A stretch of DNA of 64,000 bases from Rhypophila decipiens. Lineage: Eukaryota > Ascomycota > Sordariomycetes > Sordariales > Naviculisporaceae. Under the pieces are notes generated by a model. The model was not told the DNA's origin. It made no database searches and was given only the letters and a program-made list of their open reading frames with translations. Positions 1-11,674 of this stretch are shown in pieces. The number at the start of each line of letters is the position of its first letter. The first letter of the stretch is position 1. The position numbers and the translations under genes were made by a program. The stretch lies in assembly GCA_033297075.1 (NCBI GenBank), contig MU858077.1, positions 1 to 64,000 on the forward strand. Direction: 5' to 3'.

Positions 1-140
1 ACACTACCCCCTCCTAGTGGTTGATTTTCTTAGTCTATTCAGTAACTGGCTTAGTTGGGCTCGGACTGCAATAGACCTAAGGAAATCTAGCCATACTGGA
101 ACTCTTTTACGAAGCGTGCATGTATAGGGTTTTGTTCTTT

Positions 141-273
141 AAATGGTATGTATAGTACGTATGAGGGTGTATAGGGTGGTTGTTCCTCTATACGTACTAT
201 ACATACCATTTGTGAGGATCGTATAGAAGAACAACCACCCTATACACCCTCATACGTACTATACATACCGTTT
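141..273. repeat. Long inverted repeat (45-bp arms, nested hairpin)
   Basis: The arm at 141-185 is the reverse complement of 229-273 with one mismatch near the outer end. Inside the spacer, 192-211 is a perfect reverse complement of 141-160, so two alternative hairpins share the same left arm. It lies just outside an AT-rich RIP-like tract, so it may be the terminal inverted repeat of a degraded transposon or a MITE. No target-site duplication or transposase is visible, so the element type is unproven. Confidence 0.8.
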
Positions 274-326
274 ATTTGATTGGATCTTCCAATCAAGTCT
301 AGTTGCTCTTTTGGGCTATGTTACGT

Positions 327-390
327 AGTGGTGTGGTATGTCACGATCGTTACAGCTCAGTGGTGTGGTATGTCGCTGTTGTTACAGACT
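327..390. repeat. Two-copy 32-bp tandem repeat
   Basis: Positions 327-358 and 359-390 are adjacent copies of a 32-base unit. The first 16 bases are identical and the rest diverges at a few positions. It sits between the inverted repeat and the AT-rich tract. The second half-unit resembles a tRNA A-box (AGCTCAGTGGT), but no B-box follows. Confidence 0.7.
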
Positions 391-969
391 AAACTTATTT
401 TACTTTATAGTTTCGTTTTTATTAATCCTATTACTATCTTCTTTATCTTTATTAATATTAATATTACTATCTTTATAATAAATAGTATTACTAGAAAGTA
501 TAGATATTAACTTAAATATAAAAATAATTAAAAAGTCTAAATAAATAATTATAGTAATTATAGGAGTTAAAGGAGTAATAAAGTTATAGAACTAGAAATA
601 GCTATTTTAAATTAATAGTTATAGGTTATATTTAGTTATAATTATATAAATAAGTTATAGTTTTTTAAAATTAGTAATAGTAATAAACGAAATAACGAAA
701 ATAGTAGTTTTATTAATTAAGAAAAGGGGTAAATAGAAATATATAAAACTATTTTAGACTAGTATTTAAAGGGGTAATATAGTAGGTTATAATTAGTTAG
801 ATAGAAGTAGTTAGACTAGGTAGAGTAGGGGATATATCCTATAAAAAATACTATAGCTAAGATTTAAGACTAAGTAAGCTAATACTTTTTATACCTTATT
901 ATACGTATAATATTCGAGAACTAAATATAGATATATAAAACTATATTAAACTATATTAAATACCTAGTA
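387..969. repeat. AT-rich tract without CpA or TpG (RIP relic)
   Basis: Reading the tract base by base I find no CA and no TG dinucleotide over about 580 bases, while TA is extremely frequent and CG still occurs (for example near 690, 900 and 915). This is the extreme form of the RIP signature, in which CpA becomes TpA on both strands of duplicated DNA. Long ORFs are absent. The original repeat cannot be named from the sequence. Normal composition returns by about 1000-1080. Confidence 0.8.
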
Positions 970-1504
970 TGACTCTGCTATTAGCCACGATATATCTGAT
1001 AACTAGAAGACAAGTAGAATATAAACGTCTTTACCTGCTTCTAGTCTTATTTATGTCTGTTATATTGACGTTGTATTCAATACCAGTTACCTGACCATGT
1101 TTTGAGTCCACAACTGTGTTTACGTATCTGTCGTATGGATACAAAAATACGGCTGCCTACCCCTGCAGCCTCCATAACGCCAAGACCTCTTGGGCCAGGT
1201 TGACCAGGGGCAGGTTCTCAAATCGCATCGAGCTCTGCTGCTCCGGAAAGCACAGCTTTAGCGCCGCGCAAACCCGAAATTCGAACCTGAACGACAACAA
1301 CATCGACGCTTTTTAATTCAGACCTTCGATTTCATTCGGCCTCCCCCCAATCTCGTGACCTTCAATACTGGTTGTCTTCCGTGGCAAGCTCAAAGAGGGC
1401 CCATAAGAAGCCACGGCCCTTCGCCCCGAACCACTAAGCTCTGCCTGCAGGAGCCCGGCCCGACAACGAAGTCTATCTACCTGGGTATCATACACGTCGG
1501 TTCA
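970..1504. other. Upstream region of the Mob3-like gene
   Basis: Transition from the AT-rich tract to normal composition, followed by the 5' region of the Mob3-like gene. No protein or RNA gene is supported here. Confidence 0.4.
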
Positions 1505-3302
1505 ATGATGTCGCTGGCGCCGAGCTCCCCGAGGCTTCCCAGCCCTCCGCCCCCTGCCGAGATTCAGATCGGACCCAAGTCGCCATCCATGGGCCCGGCC
1601 GCGGCTCGTCAAGCGCAGCAGATGGAGCAAACGGTCATGGATGCGAATTCGAAGCGCCGCATCCACCCGGGCACCAGGGCCGCCGACATGGCAGCCGGAC
1701 CACCGCTCATCCCTTTACAAGAGGTGCGCAATCTCCGAGCAACGGTCTTGGCTCTCGTTATGGCCATCCGCAGAGCTTGCAAGTTACTGACACGGATATC
1801 CAAACCAGCTCGACTCAGCCTTTCAGCTTCAGGAACATCTTGCCGCTCTCCACTACTACCATACCGTCAGCAACACTTCGCCCGTGACACGTGAGACAGC
1901 AAAGATGCTGGCCGCGCCGCCCCCGGGCACCGACAAAACACTGTGGCTCTACGAACTTTGTCGCTTCCTGATCGGACAATGCAACAGTCTCATCGTCGGC
2001 TTCTTGTTCGATACTCCGCCCTGCAGCGCGGCCACATGCCCCGAGATGCGTGCTAGCGAGTGGCAGTTTCTCTGCGCCGTGCACGACCAGCCCAAAAGCT
2101 GTTGCGCCATCGATTATTGCTGCCACACACTGGACTGGGCCGCCAACGTTGTAACCAACGCCAAGATCTTCCCCAGCCGCTTTGTCGTCGACTCCCACGA
2201 CAAAACCACGGCTCTCAAGAACCTGGTCAACGTCTTTCGCCGCCTTCACCGCATTTTTGCCCATGCCTGGTTTCAGCACCGCGGGGTGTTCTGGTCTGTC
2301 GAAGGTCAGACGGGGCTATATGTGTTCTTCAAGACTGTGTGCGACGTATACGACCTCTTGCCGGGCGAGAACTACAAGCTGCCGCCCGAGGCCGAAGGTC
2401 TGGAGAGCTTTACCAGCCCCCCCGAAAATGGCGGTAGCGATACGAAGCAGCACGGTCCTACACCTATCTTGCTCACCAAGACATCGTCACAGCGAATGGA
2501 TCTCGACGATCAAGGCGACTTCTCGGCTGGCAGAACGAATACGAAGAGGCATATAAAGAGCAGCCCCTCAACCGGGAGTGCAGTGGGCACGGTATTGGAG
2601 GCAGACGAAGATGATACCTCGGACGTTGCCAACAGGATGAAGCAGATGCAGATCTCAGAGGACGGCCAGTCAGACGAGGGAATGAACGTCCCTGTTATTG
2701 TAGAGCACACAATGGTAGACCAGCCTCCTTTACGACCGCCCACCGTCATCCCTATCTCGGACGAAGCCACCAAAGTATCAGAAATCGAATCAATCCCGGG
2801 CGAGGAGGTCGAGTCGCCTGTCCCTACCCCAGAGGTAGAAACCATCACTGCGGATCACCAGCAATTCGATGACAAGCAACCATCAGAGGCGCAGGATTCA
2901 GAAGAAAAAACGGAACCCACTCAAGGGGAAGAACCAGCGGCAGAGGAGATCCCTCCCGCTGAGCCCACGATCCCCGACCGGGCTACCCAGGAGGAGGAGA
3001 TCCCCGAAACCCCAACCGAAGAGCAGCAAGACCAAACTGATGTCATAGCAAACGCGACGACAGGGGGCAAAGATGAGAAAGATGATGATGATGGCCCTTT
3101 ACCTGACGAAATTACAGTAGAGATCAAATCGTTGCCTGAGGAGGAGCCAGCAGAGCCAGTATCTTCATCTTTGTCGACGGAGGATAGTACGGGCAATGCT
3201 GGGCCTCCCGAGGTTCTGGAGAAGGAGAAGGAGAAGAAGGAGGGAGATGAAACGGAGCAGCCTTTTTCTGCTGAAGAGCACGAGGCGAAGAAGCCCGAAT
3301 GA
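1505..3302 (+). CDS. mob3: Mob1/phocein family protein, Mob3-type (STRIPAK)
   Basis: Two exons, 1505-1723 and 1809-3302, joined in phase 0 across an 85-bp GT-AG intron with a TACTGAC branch site; 570 aa. The Mob fold covers roughly residues 75-260. The four zinc ligands of the family are visible: CSAATC (C145 and C150) and HAWFQH (H225 and H230). Conserved blocks such as PEMRASEWQF and HRGVFWSVEG also match. The remaining ~300 residues are low complexity and very rich in Glu, Pro and Thr, probably disordered. Mob3/phocein is a subunit of the STRIPAK phosphatase-kinase complex, which in filamentous ascomycetes controls hyphal fusion and fruiting-body development; that role is family knowledge. 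Start chosen at the first of two adjacent ATGs. The gene is convergent with the Zn2Cys6 gene at 5415-7857. Confidence 0.85.
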
Positions 3303-5414
3303 GCGATACCTCTCTTGGATGTCTTTTTTTATTTTTAATATTTTGTCGTTTTTGTCGTTTTTGCTTTCTTTACCTTTTGGAATGACAAGCACAAGCACAA
3401 GCGCAGCGGGAAGTCTATGTCGGATTCCAGGCCAAATAATACCTGTTTCTTTTTTGTCTGTTTATGTTAATGGTTGGTTTGAGGGAGGGAGGAATTGTGG
3501 GGTTTGCTTTTTATCTTCATTTTGCTTTGTTTTTGTTTCTTGCTTGCTTGCTAGTGGTGTTGTTGTGGTTTATCTCTGATACCGATTCGTTCTCTCCCGT
3601 CTTTGTTTTACTTGTATGTATCGCAAGGTAATGAGCTAGATACCATTAGAGATAACCCTTAATCTACCCCGTACCTCCCGTGATTCTCACGGTCAAAATT
3701 TTGTGTCAACTGCTTATAGATGTTAATTTACACAGAGAACCAGGTTCATATGCCAGAACTAGGTATAGGGTTAGATATTTCATATCCGTATTTACAAAGC
3801 CCGCGTATTCGTTACCGCGGAGTGCGTGCTGTATGTACATGTATGTACCACAAGCAGACCCCTGTCAACAGCTAGGCACCCAGCAACCAGGCCAGCCAGC
3901 CAGCCCCTATTTCACAAAGGCGTCATTTGTTTACCTAGCAACGTCACAAAGCTGTACATGCATAGTAACCATCGAAACATGTATGCAAGATGAATTATAT
4001 CTACCGTTTTAGGAACATATAGGTGCTAGAAAAAGGGATATTTAACATGAAAAAGGAATAAAATACATGGGATGCAAACCCCCCTTCGTAACAAGATCTA
4101 GACGAGCTACATCGATATAAACATCTACAAGGTCAATGTTGGAGAAAGGTTGATGATTAGATAGGGCCCTACTCCTCGGGATACCGGGGAATAGTCAGTT
4201 GTTCCCAAGGACAAGCAAGTCTAGCTATACCGCAAAGTTATAAATACAGGGCACAAGAGATGAAGAAAGGACAACAAGATTATATGTTGTTAAATATACA
4301 AGGTTTATTTGAATAAAAGGCAGAAGAAGAAAAGAAGGAGATGCATTACTAATAATACAAGTAGATGAATTGAAAAAGGTGGGTAGGTATTGTAAGGTGT
4401 TAAAGAAAAAAATGTGCTTGGGATATATGATGATGTATTGACACCTGGCAGGACAGGTACTGTAAATGAAACCAGACCATGACAACCCCCCATTTGCAAT
4501 GCTCGAGAAAAAAAGTATTTTGGATCGCCGCAGAAATTAGTACAAGTCAGATCGTCGAATGCAAGTATAACGTAAAGAGCCAGATATTATGTACCAAGGC
4601 TGGCGTGTGCTGATGCTGGATTCTTCCAGAGCCGTAACAGTACACAGCCGGTAGGATATTGACGGGAAAGATGATATGCTCTGCGGATCGACATGATGAT
4701 TTATATGGCCAGAAGATCGTCATATTGCCGGACAGACGGGCCGTTGGCATTTTAGGGAACGTGTTCTGTGTTTCAGATTGACGCCCACTTGAAACAGCAA
4801 AGATAGGCGAATGTCAAAATATATCCGTATCGTCTGAAGTATTGCTGTTGGATTTTCGGTGCGCCAGCCTGCCGGTATGCAACAAGCCATGCGTGAGAGT
4901 TTGGAGAAGTTGGTTCGAGCGCGTAGAGTGTCAATGGCGAGCCGTGTTTCAGCCTTTCGACGAGGGGATGGTTGCAATTGACCTTCTTTCTCCAGAGCAG
5001 GATCATCGGGATTCGACCATGACCGCGGGACATGGCCGTGTAGGGTGTGAATAAAGTGTGTGAAGGCGCGAAAGGCGATCCAAGCGCCCGCATCTGCATT
5101 AGTATCAATGACGTTGCAGGCTGCCGCATAATATAGTTCCGGGAAATTGTCCCTCCAAGTTGACGAGCTGATGCAGATGCAGATACAGCGAGAGCCGCAT
5201 TTTTTGCCAACGTCAACCCATCCTGATGCCACGATGGTCTCGCCTTCCCCTGTGTATTTATTCCGCTTTCATCCTCTCGCTCAAGCCAGGATCCCCTACT
5301 CGGAGGTCACATTATATGATTCCATGCAGGCATCCCCAAGACTGCTGGTATGATTATTGGGCTGGCGGGAGAATAGCGAGTGCCTCATCCGTGATTGGCA
5401 TCGTATCAGCCTGT
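3303..5414. other. Convergent intergenic region
   Basis: It begins with a T-rich 3' UTR-like stretch containing TTTTTGTCG repeats and three ACAAGC units (3385-3402), followed by a short CCAG run near 3890. ORFs here have no recognisable domain and no good splice partners. The part next to 5415 is probably the 3' UTR of the minus-strand regulator. Confidence 0.5.
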
Positions 5415-7857
5415 TTACGCCGAGCTGCTTTCCGACTTGATCTCTCTCGACCCGCTGTTGCTGCCGCACTCCGTCTTGATATCTGTTTGTTGTCCAATTT
5501 CCATCTTGGAGAAAACATGGCGGACTTGGCCAAGATTATCACCCTGCGTCGAGACAGCCGCTGCATTGCGGTCGTCGGCGAAGTTTCGGATCGTCTGGAG
5601 AATTGGCGTAAAGCCTTCGTGGTTTGGAAGCCACCAGTGGAGGCAGCTCTGGTCGTTGAATAGCTCTGCCATACGTGTGCGCATGGTTTTCGGCGATATG
5701 TACCTGTTATGAACATTTCAAGTTAGTCCGAATGTCCGTTGTGGTTGGTGTTGAGGCGTATAAGGCCCAAGAAACAGCCACTTACCCCATCCCTTCCAGC
5801 AACGCAAACTTCCTCCTAATCCACATGTCATGTTTGGTGTCTCGCAGCACAAACAGCGATGCAATGGCCAGACACGGGTGCAGAATAATCATACTTCCCC
5901 CAGGGCTCAGTGGCCAGAGCTGGACAGACTGGCAAGTCTGGCAGATTGCATGAGCGTGTTCCGTCATCCGCTCCCGAGTCTCGTCTGATGGCTCGGAAAC
6001 AGCCTGGCTGGCGTGCATGAGCACGATCGAGTGCCATTCGCAGGTAAGGATTGTCCAAGCAAACAAAGGGGGCCTGAACAGGGTTCCCGGAACAAAAGGA
6101 CTGACTATGTCGTCGGGTCCCACAACATGAGAGTTTTCGAACTCTGTCACGAGATGCGAGCCGTCTTCCAAGGCGGGCTCCCGGCTATTCTTCCACTCTT
6201 CCAGCGCCATCGACAGTCTGTCATGTTCGACGGCGTATTCCTCTTCCGACACCTCTTTTCGCGCGCCCCTTCCAAATAAATGGGACATCTCCATAGCAAT
6301 GAACCGCAGCCGTGCGGAGGCGGATTCGATTTTCCACGACAGATTCCCCGGTTCTTGGGCGATTTTGGAGTCGTAGTACTCGACATTGGTTGCAAACCAC
6401 TCTCGCGGCAGAGAGGTTTCGCAACTCCCCATGATCCCGATGAATACGTCAAACCGTGCATACCACGTCAAGATCATGCGACTTGCGGGGCTCTGCATAA
6501 CTGTCTGCGGGCTGAAGAGTTGCGTCAGGACTTCGAGAGCGGCCTTCTGGTGACCCATGAGGTTGACCCAATCACCGAGATACTCCTGCGCGCCTGTCAG
6601 CATATTCGACTCGGAGCCTTGCGATAGCATGGGAGAACACTGCAGCTTACCTCCATGGTCGCGAGCTGCAAGATTGTCAACAGCGTCGCAATATTGTGTC
6701 TTTCTTTGCTCTTGAGAAATGCCAACAACACGCTCACGCTGAGATTGTAGTAGTGCAAGAAGTCCTTGATCCTTCCGTTTGGGGCTTTCAACATGTAATG
6801 ATAAGCCGAGAAGCCGACGACGGCATAAAGGAGGGCATCGTTCCGGGCTGCCATGCCCAGCAAGACTGTGCGGAAAAAGTCGTCCGAGTCGTTGACCATG
6901 CAGTAGTGGTAATGGCCTATGTTGTCGTAGAAGTAGTTCAGATAAAACTGCACATCGGTTGGAAATGAAGACCAGTCGGGCCGGGCAGACGACGTCGGAA
7001 AAAACGTCCCTGGAAGACCGGGTGTGCTTAAGCCAGACATGCTGTTTTTTGTTCTCAGGGCCGAGGGTGACGAGGAGCTGTTGTTACCCCCAGGCGACCG
7101 CGTTTCTGACTCCTGCCGTGGCCCAGTGGCGATACGCTGGAGACCAAACATCGATGCCGTGCTCGTCCTCCGAGGCGGGAATATAGGCATCGACGACTGA
7201 GTAGTGGCACTTTGAGGTTCCGTGTCGTCTTCTTCTTCGTCCAAGATTGGGTCGAGATTCGACTCCAGCCCGGCGTCCTCGTCATCGTCGCCACAGTGAG
7301 AAGAGCTGGGGCTTGTCTGTTGGCTTTGACCCGACGACTCTCGAGAGCCTGTACTAGCCGCCCCTTTTGCCGGCGTTGGTTCTGGGTAATTGCATTCCCG
7401 TTTTCCTTTTCTGCACCCTGAATCAAGTCAGCAGAGAGCCGGCGATGGAGTGTGGGAGTGCTTTCATACTTTCACATATAGGGCGCACTTCGTCGCACTG
7501 TCTTGATGTTAGAGCAGGCCTATTGAATTCTGTAGTTAATGGGGATTGGATGGCTTGTACCTTGACCCTCCGACTCCTACACGTGTAGCATCCAGATCTC
7601 GTCCGTCTGTGTTTGATGTGATCAAGGCCAGGTGCTGATTTTCGTCTGCTCCTTTGGGCCTTTGGCGCATTGAACATTATGGGCTCGGGGAACCCGGTGA
7701 AGTATCCCAAGCTTTGGTAAGGGTTGGTAAGAGGCGGACCCGCATTCAGCATGGCTTGATGATGCGGTATCGGTGGGCTGTTCTCAGGCTGACCGCCCAT
7801 AGACTGTCCACCTGCGCCAGCCATCGAGGACAGAAAGTGATGGTAGTAGTCGCTCAT
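5415..7857 (-). CDS. Zn2Cys6 transcription factor
   Basis: Five exons (7857-7561, 7497-7470, 7417-6651, 6585-5786, 5703-5415) with introns of 63, 52, 65 and 82 bp join in frame to 726 aa. The Zn2Cys6 cluster is split across three exons and is canonical: C90-X2-C93-X6-C100-X6-C107-X2-C110-X6-C117, preceded by a basic stretch (HIKHRRTRSG). A Ser/Pro/acidic linker follows, then a long helical region (for example LATMEEYLGDWVNLMGHQKA) resembling the fungal-specific transcription factor domain. Such proteins are nuclear regulators binding CGG-type sites; the targets here are unknown. The start at 7857 (CACAATGAG context) gives an N-terminus beginning MSDYYHHFL; an in-frame upstream extension is open but lacks support. 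About 9.6 kb without genes lies upstream, suggesting complex control. Confidence 0.85.
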
Positions 7858-10126
7858 TGTGACGAGTTGCGACACCCAAGTCCAACTTTGGTCCAGCACG
7901 TAGCCTATCCAGTATGTGTTTGTACCGTGGTCTGGATTACGAGACTTGCTAAGACATCGATCTCGAAGGTATGGAGCCTGAGAACCAGCAACCTTCAGCA
8001 GAGGCCTGGCGGCACGGTTCGATCTGGAAATCGGAGCGGGCTCGTTCGTTGCTGTCAAGAGGAGATCGAGACCATCCGCAGGTAACGAGGCCGTGTGAAT
8101 GGGGCAGGTTGTCGATCGAGTAAATGCTCAAGAAATCCGGGTCGATGTCCACAGGCTTCACCAATCCCCCAAAGTCCTCATGGGCGCCCCTCGGGTAATA
8201 GAAAGAAAAAGCTCAAGGCGAGCAGCGTAAGACAGATACAGAAAGAAGAAAAATAATCCAAACAAGCTTGATCAGGAAGGAAAGAATAACATGGCCCTGA
8301 CTTGTTTGGTGGTATGCAAGTGTGTCTAGTGCCCCGGCGCAATTATTCTTATGAGATACCCCTGGTTAATAGTGAATGCTTGATCTGGGCGAAGTCGTAA
8401 TCTGTCTCAAGCCAGATGAGGAAGTATCAGGGATCGAAGTGAAAGGTAATATGGGTTCCCTGGCGTGGACAAGATTCAGAAGAATACCACCAAGACTTGG
8501 GGGGATTCCGCTGGATTGGGAAGACCTCTCCGCACACAATGTATGGTTTGTGGGTGCGCGTCCGGGCAAGCTACATATGGATACCCTCTCACCAACCAGG
8601 AGGGGGAGGGGCCGTGTTGTGGAGGGGGTTGCTTTTGAGAGGTTGCTAGCCAGGCACTGGTTACTTGGCTGGAAATCTCAGATCGACCCTGGGGTAGGTA
8701 AACCAGTCTTGATCTAACGATAGGTTGATGGAGCTTGCTGGCCGGCCCAGCGCGGGACTCCGTTCTGTAGACGCCCGAGATGAGGTGCTATTGGTAGAGA
8801 GGAGGACTTGCAGGTGCGTTCCAAGTTAACGGTGGCTGGCACATTGAAGGAGATATGACATAGCCCCGAGGTGATGGACGTCCTTTTACTCCAAGAGAAA
8901 AAGATGGTATCAACCTTTGAGGCTACTAGATGTCAGGGGTGTGTATTACTGACCTTGTACTGGACATAGCAGGACACTCACTTGTTGAGCAGCAAGTCAA
9001 GGCCACACCAAGTGACATAAAACCGACAAAGCACCTTCACTCTTAGTCAAAAGGCTGGCCAAGAGGAAGTAGCATGCGCCGACTGCGAGTATCCAAAGGT
9101 GATGGACCCAGAGTGAGATTAGATCTGCTTCGGAAAAAGAGAAGCCGGCGCAGTGAGCAGTAGTAGCAGGAAGGGAAAGGGGAATAAGGTAACACTACGA
9201 GGGCCCTTGCAACGAAAAGAAAATTATCAACATGACACAGCAAAGCAAGAAGAACAGGCTATGACAGGTAAAACAACAAAACATGACAGACTGGAGACGG
9301 TCAATACAAAACGGGGCAAGCCCGCTGGTGTGAGAGGGACGGGGTGCTTCAACCGGGGATGCAATATGGCAAAGGCTAATGGCCGTTGACGGAGGCAGGG
9401 TGCGGGAAGCGGAAGCTGGGACGTGTTAGTCGATCAGTCCATGGCGAAGGTCATGTCCAACGGCACCACAGGGCAAACCACCCAGGATCCATCCGCCCAG
9501 GCCTGGCTCGACCCAAGAAACTTGCGCGGGGGTGCACTTGCAATCCTGGTCTAATCCACAGCCCAGGACGTATTCTGGTGACCGCTCACCTGGGCCATCC
9601 CCCCAGGGCGCTCAGCTGGTGATGCTTTCTCAAGTCACTTTTTCCCCTTTTCTTTCCAGGAAGCTATCCTTGAAGGTAGCGCAATCTCTCTTACAGCCGA
9701 AGAATAGGACGTGCGCCCTCTCCCCGGCTTGGTGAATGGCTTGATCACAGCAGCTGATTTTGCAAACTCGTCATCTGGCTACCCGCCAACGAGCTATGGC
9801 GACCTCTTTACCAGGAACTCCAAATGTCGGACTCTCATGATGAAGCTCTTGGAGCTTTCTGAATACTACATCAAGTACAGAGACATGGTTCTCAACACTT
9901 CACGGGTCATGTCGTAGGTATAGGATACAAGGGCAAGCCCAACCTATTACTTCTGGGCATTCTGGAATGAAGCCTCGGATGACTGGGGCGTCCAGTTGCC
10001 AAGTGCGCCGACGCACACAGACAAACCCGACATAGTGGGGAGCCGAGGAGGGTGGTAATGAGGGCGTACAGGAATCCTGGTATCATAATACTGCACCCTG
10101 CAGACTGTGAATCTGTTGCCAGAGGC

Positions 10127-10160
10127 GCCTTGAGCCTTGAGCCTTGAGCCTTGAGCCTGA
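10127..10160. repeat. GCCTTGA heptamer tandem repeat
   Basis: Four perfect GCCTTGA units at 10127-10154 followed by a partial unit. It is a short minisatellite inside the gene-poor interval. Confidence 0.85.
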
Positions 10161-10532
10161 GAACAAAGCGACTCCTTGTCATGAGTTGTTGAGCAACTTG
10201 GGGGAGGGACAGGAGGGAAGATCCGTATTGACCATGCAACAGTTTGATCAGCTGCGGGAGCAACAAAAGGAATTGCTCTTAGAGACTGGCATGCTGGGCG
10301 GTTTGGGTGCGGTTCTTGTGGCTCTTTGCGACGATATTGTCCATGTCAAGTTTGCTATCAGACCCATGTGGGCTTGGAACCGGAACGGAGCTCTCTGGAA
10401 GCTTTGGAAGAGCTGTCTGTGGTCCAGATAGCGTATGCAGGAGCTTCGAGCCAGCAAGGACATGGGTCTGGGGGTATGGGTATGGGTACTCGCCCAAGCC
10501 CATATGTAAGGATTGGCTGTATCGGTACAATT

Positions 10533-10546
10533 GGGGGGGGGGGGGG
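10533..10546. repeat. Homopolymer G14
   Basis: A run of 14 G residues, unusual for this sequence. Its length may vary between isolates or be affected by sequencing error. Confidence 0.8.
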
Positions 10547-11574
10547 ACGGAGAAAGGTGGAGCGACGTGGTAGGGGCATTCATAGCGCACAGAATGCACG
10601 TACTGTATCCGTATCCGTCGATGGCCCTACTCCGTTACCGTATGCAGGTTAGCAAAATAGGGACGAACAAGGTTCAGGGAGCCTGTGGCCACTGAGGCGG
10701 CGCCATCCCAATGGATCTCGTGTGCTGAGTGATGAGACACAGCTTCGATCTTGGGACGAACCGCAGGGGTGCCGACACATGATTTTCCACGCCAGGCGCT
10801 GGGCCGGCAAGGTGTCATTCGCCCGAACCCTTGCCGTTGACGATATATCGTGTGAAGGTGCACCATGACCGTTCGGGACCTATTCGGAGGCCATTTCAGG
10901 GTTTGAGATGCAACGCTCCGGATGTTGACTATATTGCGCTTCCGGTATGGATCAGGTTTGGCAGCTGTTCCTGAAATCTTGATGTGAGTGAAGCTTCTTG
11001 TGAGACCATTCGAACTTGTCAGCTGGGACGAACTCCCTCCTGGACAGGAGAGATGCAAGGAGCATGAGGCACAGACAACCAAGATTGACCAAAGATAGAA
11101 GAAAAAAAAAGGCTTGGCGAGATCGAATTGACGATGCGGTAATGCACGGTGCTGCCAAATGCGTTAGGTGAGAACATAATATTCTCACTTGCTTTGTTGG
11201 ACGATCGACTTCTTGTTCCCGGCAAGCTGATTGCCAATTTACCGTCAATGATGCAAATCATATGAGGTGCGGTGCAAAATAATGCCAAACTGGGGTCTTG
11301 GTGGATGATGCTCACGATTGTTCCTTGGAGGACGGAATGCTCTTCACTAGGATCATGGAGATTAGGAAGCACAGGCCATCACATCGGCCTGGGAAAGCGG
11401 AAGGTACCACTCGCCCTGAATTTTTACTTTCCCAAGATTCTTGGTTCTGGGTATGCGGCCAGATCAAACCTCGATTGCATGTGGTAGGTGGAGAGGGCTG
11501 GAACGGGGAATGGAAACGGAAGCAGCAGGTGCGGTCCGGGTACTGTGCTGTACCGTCCCCAGCCCGGCGATAGG

Positions 11575-11674
11575 TCTACACTACATGTAAGGTATGCCTT
11601 TGGAGATGAGATGACGAATATCCTCGATTTTGCGCAGTATTCCGCAACGGAAGGAGTGCTACATGTAGTGTAGA
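11575..11674. repeat. 15-bp inverted repeat, 70-bp spacer
   Basis: The 15 bases at 11575-11589 are the perfect reverse complement of 11660-11674. Each arm contains the palindrome TACATGTA and the motif ACACTAC/GTAGTGT. It could be a tiny MITE or a regulatory stem. No target-site duplication is seen at the edges. Confidence 0.7.

Noticed and set aside
351..390. tRNA gene suggested by AGCTCAGTGGT
   Set aside because: No B-box, anticodon arm or acceptor pairing follows. The next bases enter the AT-rich tract.
4720..5232. 170-codon minus-strand ORF
   Set aside because: No domain, no good splice context and overlap with other open frames. Probably chance, in a convergent 3' region.
6586..6650. 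Shorter intron ending at the CAAG|GCTCC acceptor in the Zn2Cys6 gene
   Set aside because: It shifts the frame to an early stop. The acceptor CGCAG|GAG keeps phase and gives the conserved EYLGDWVNLMGHQ.
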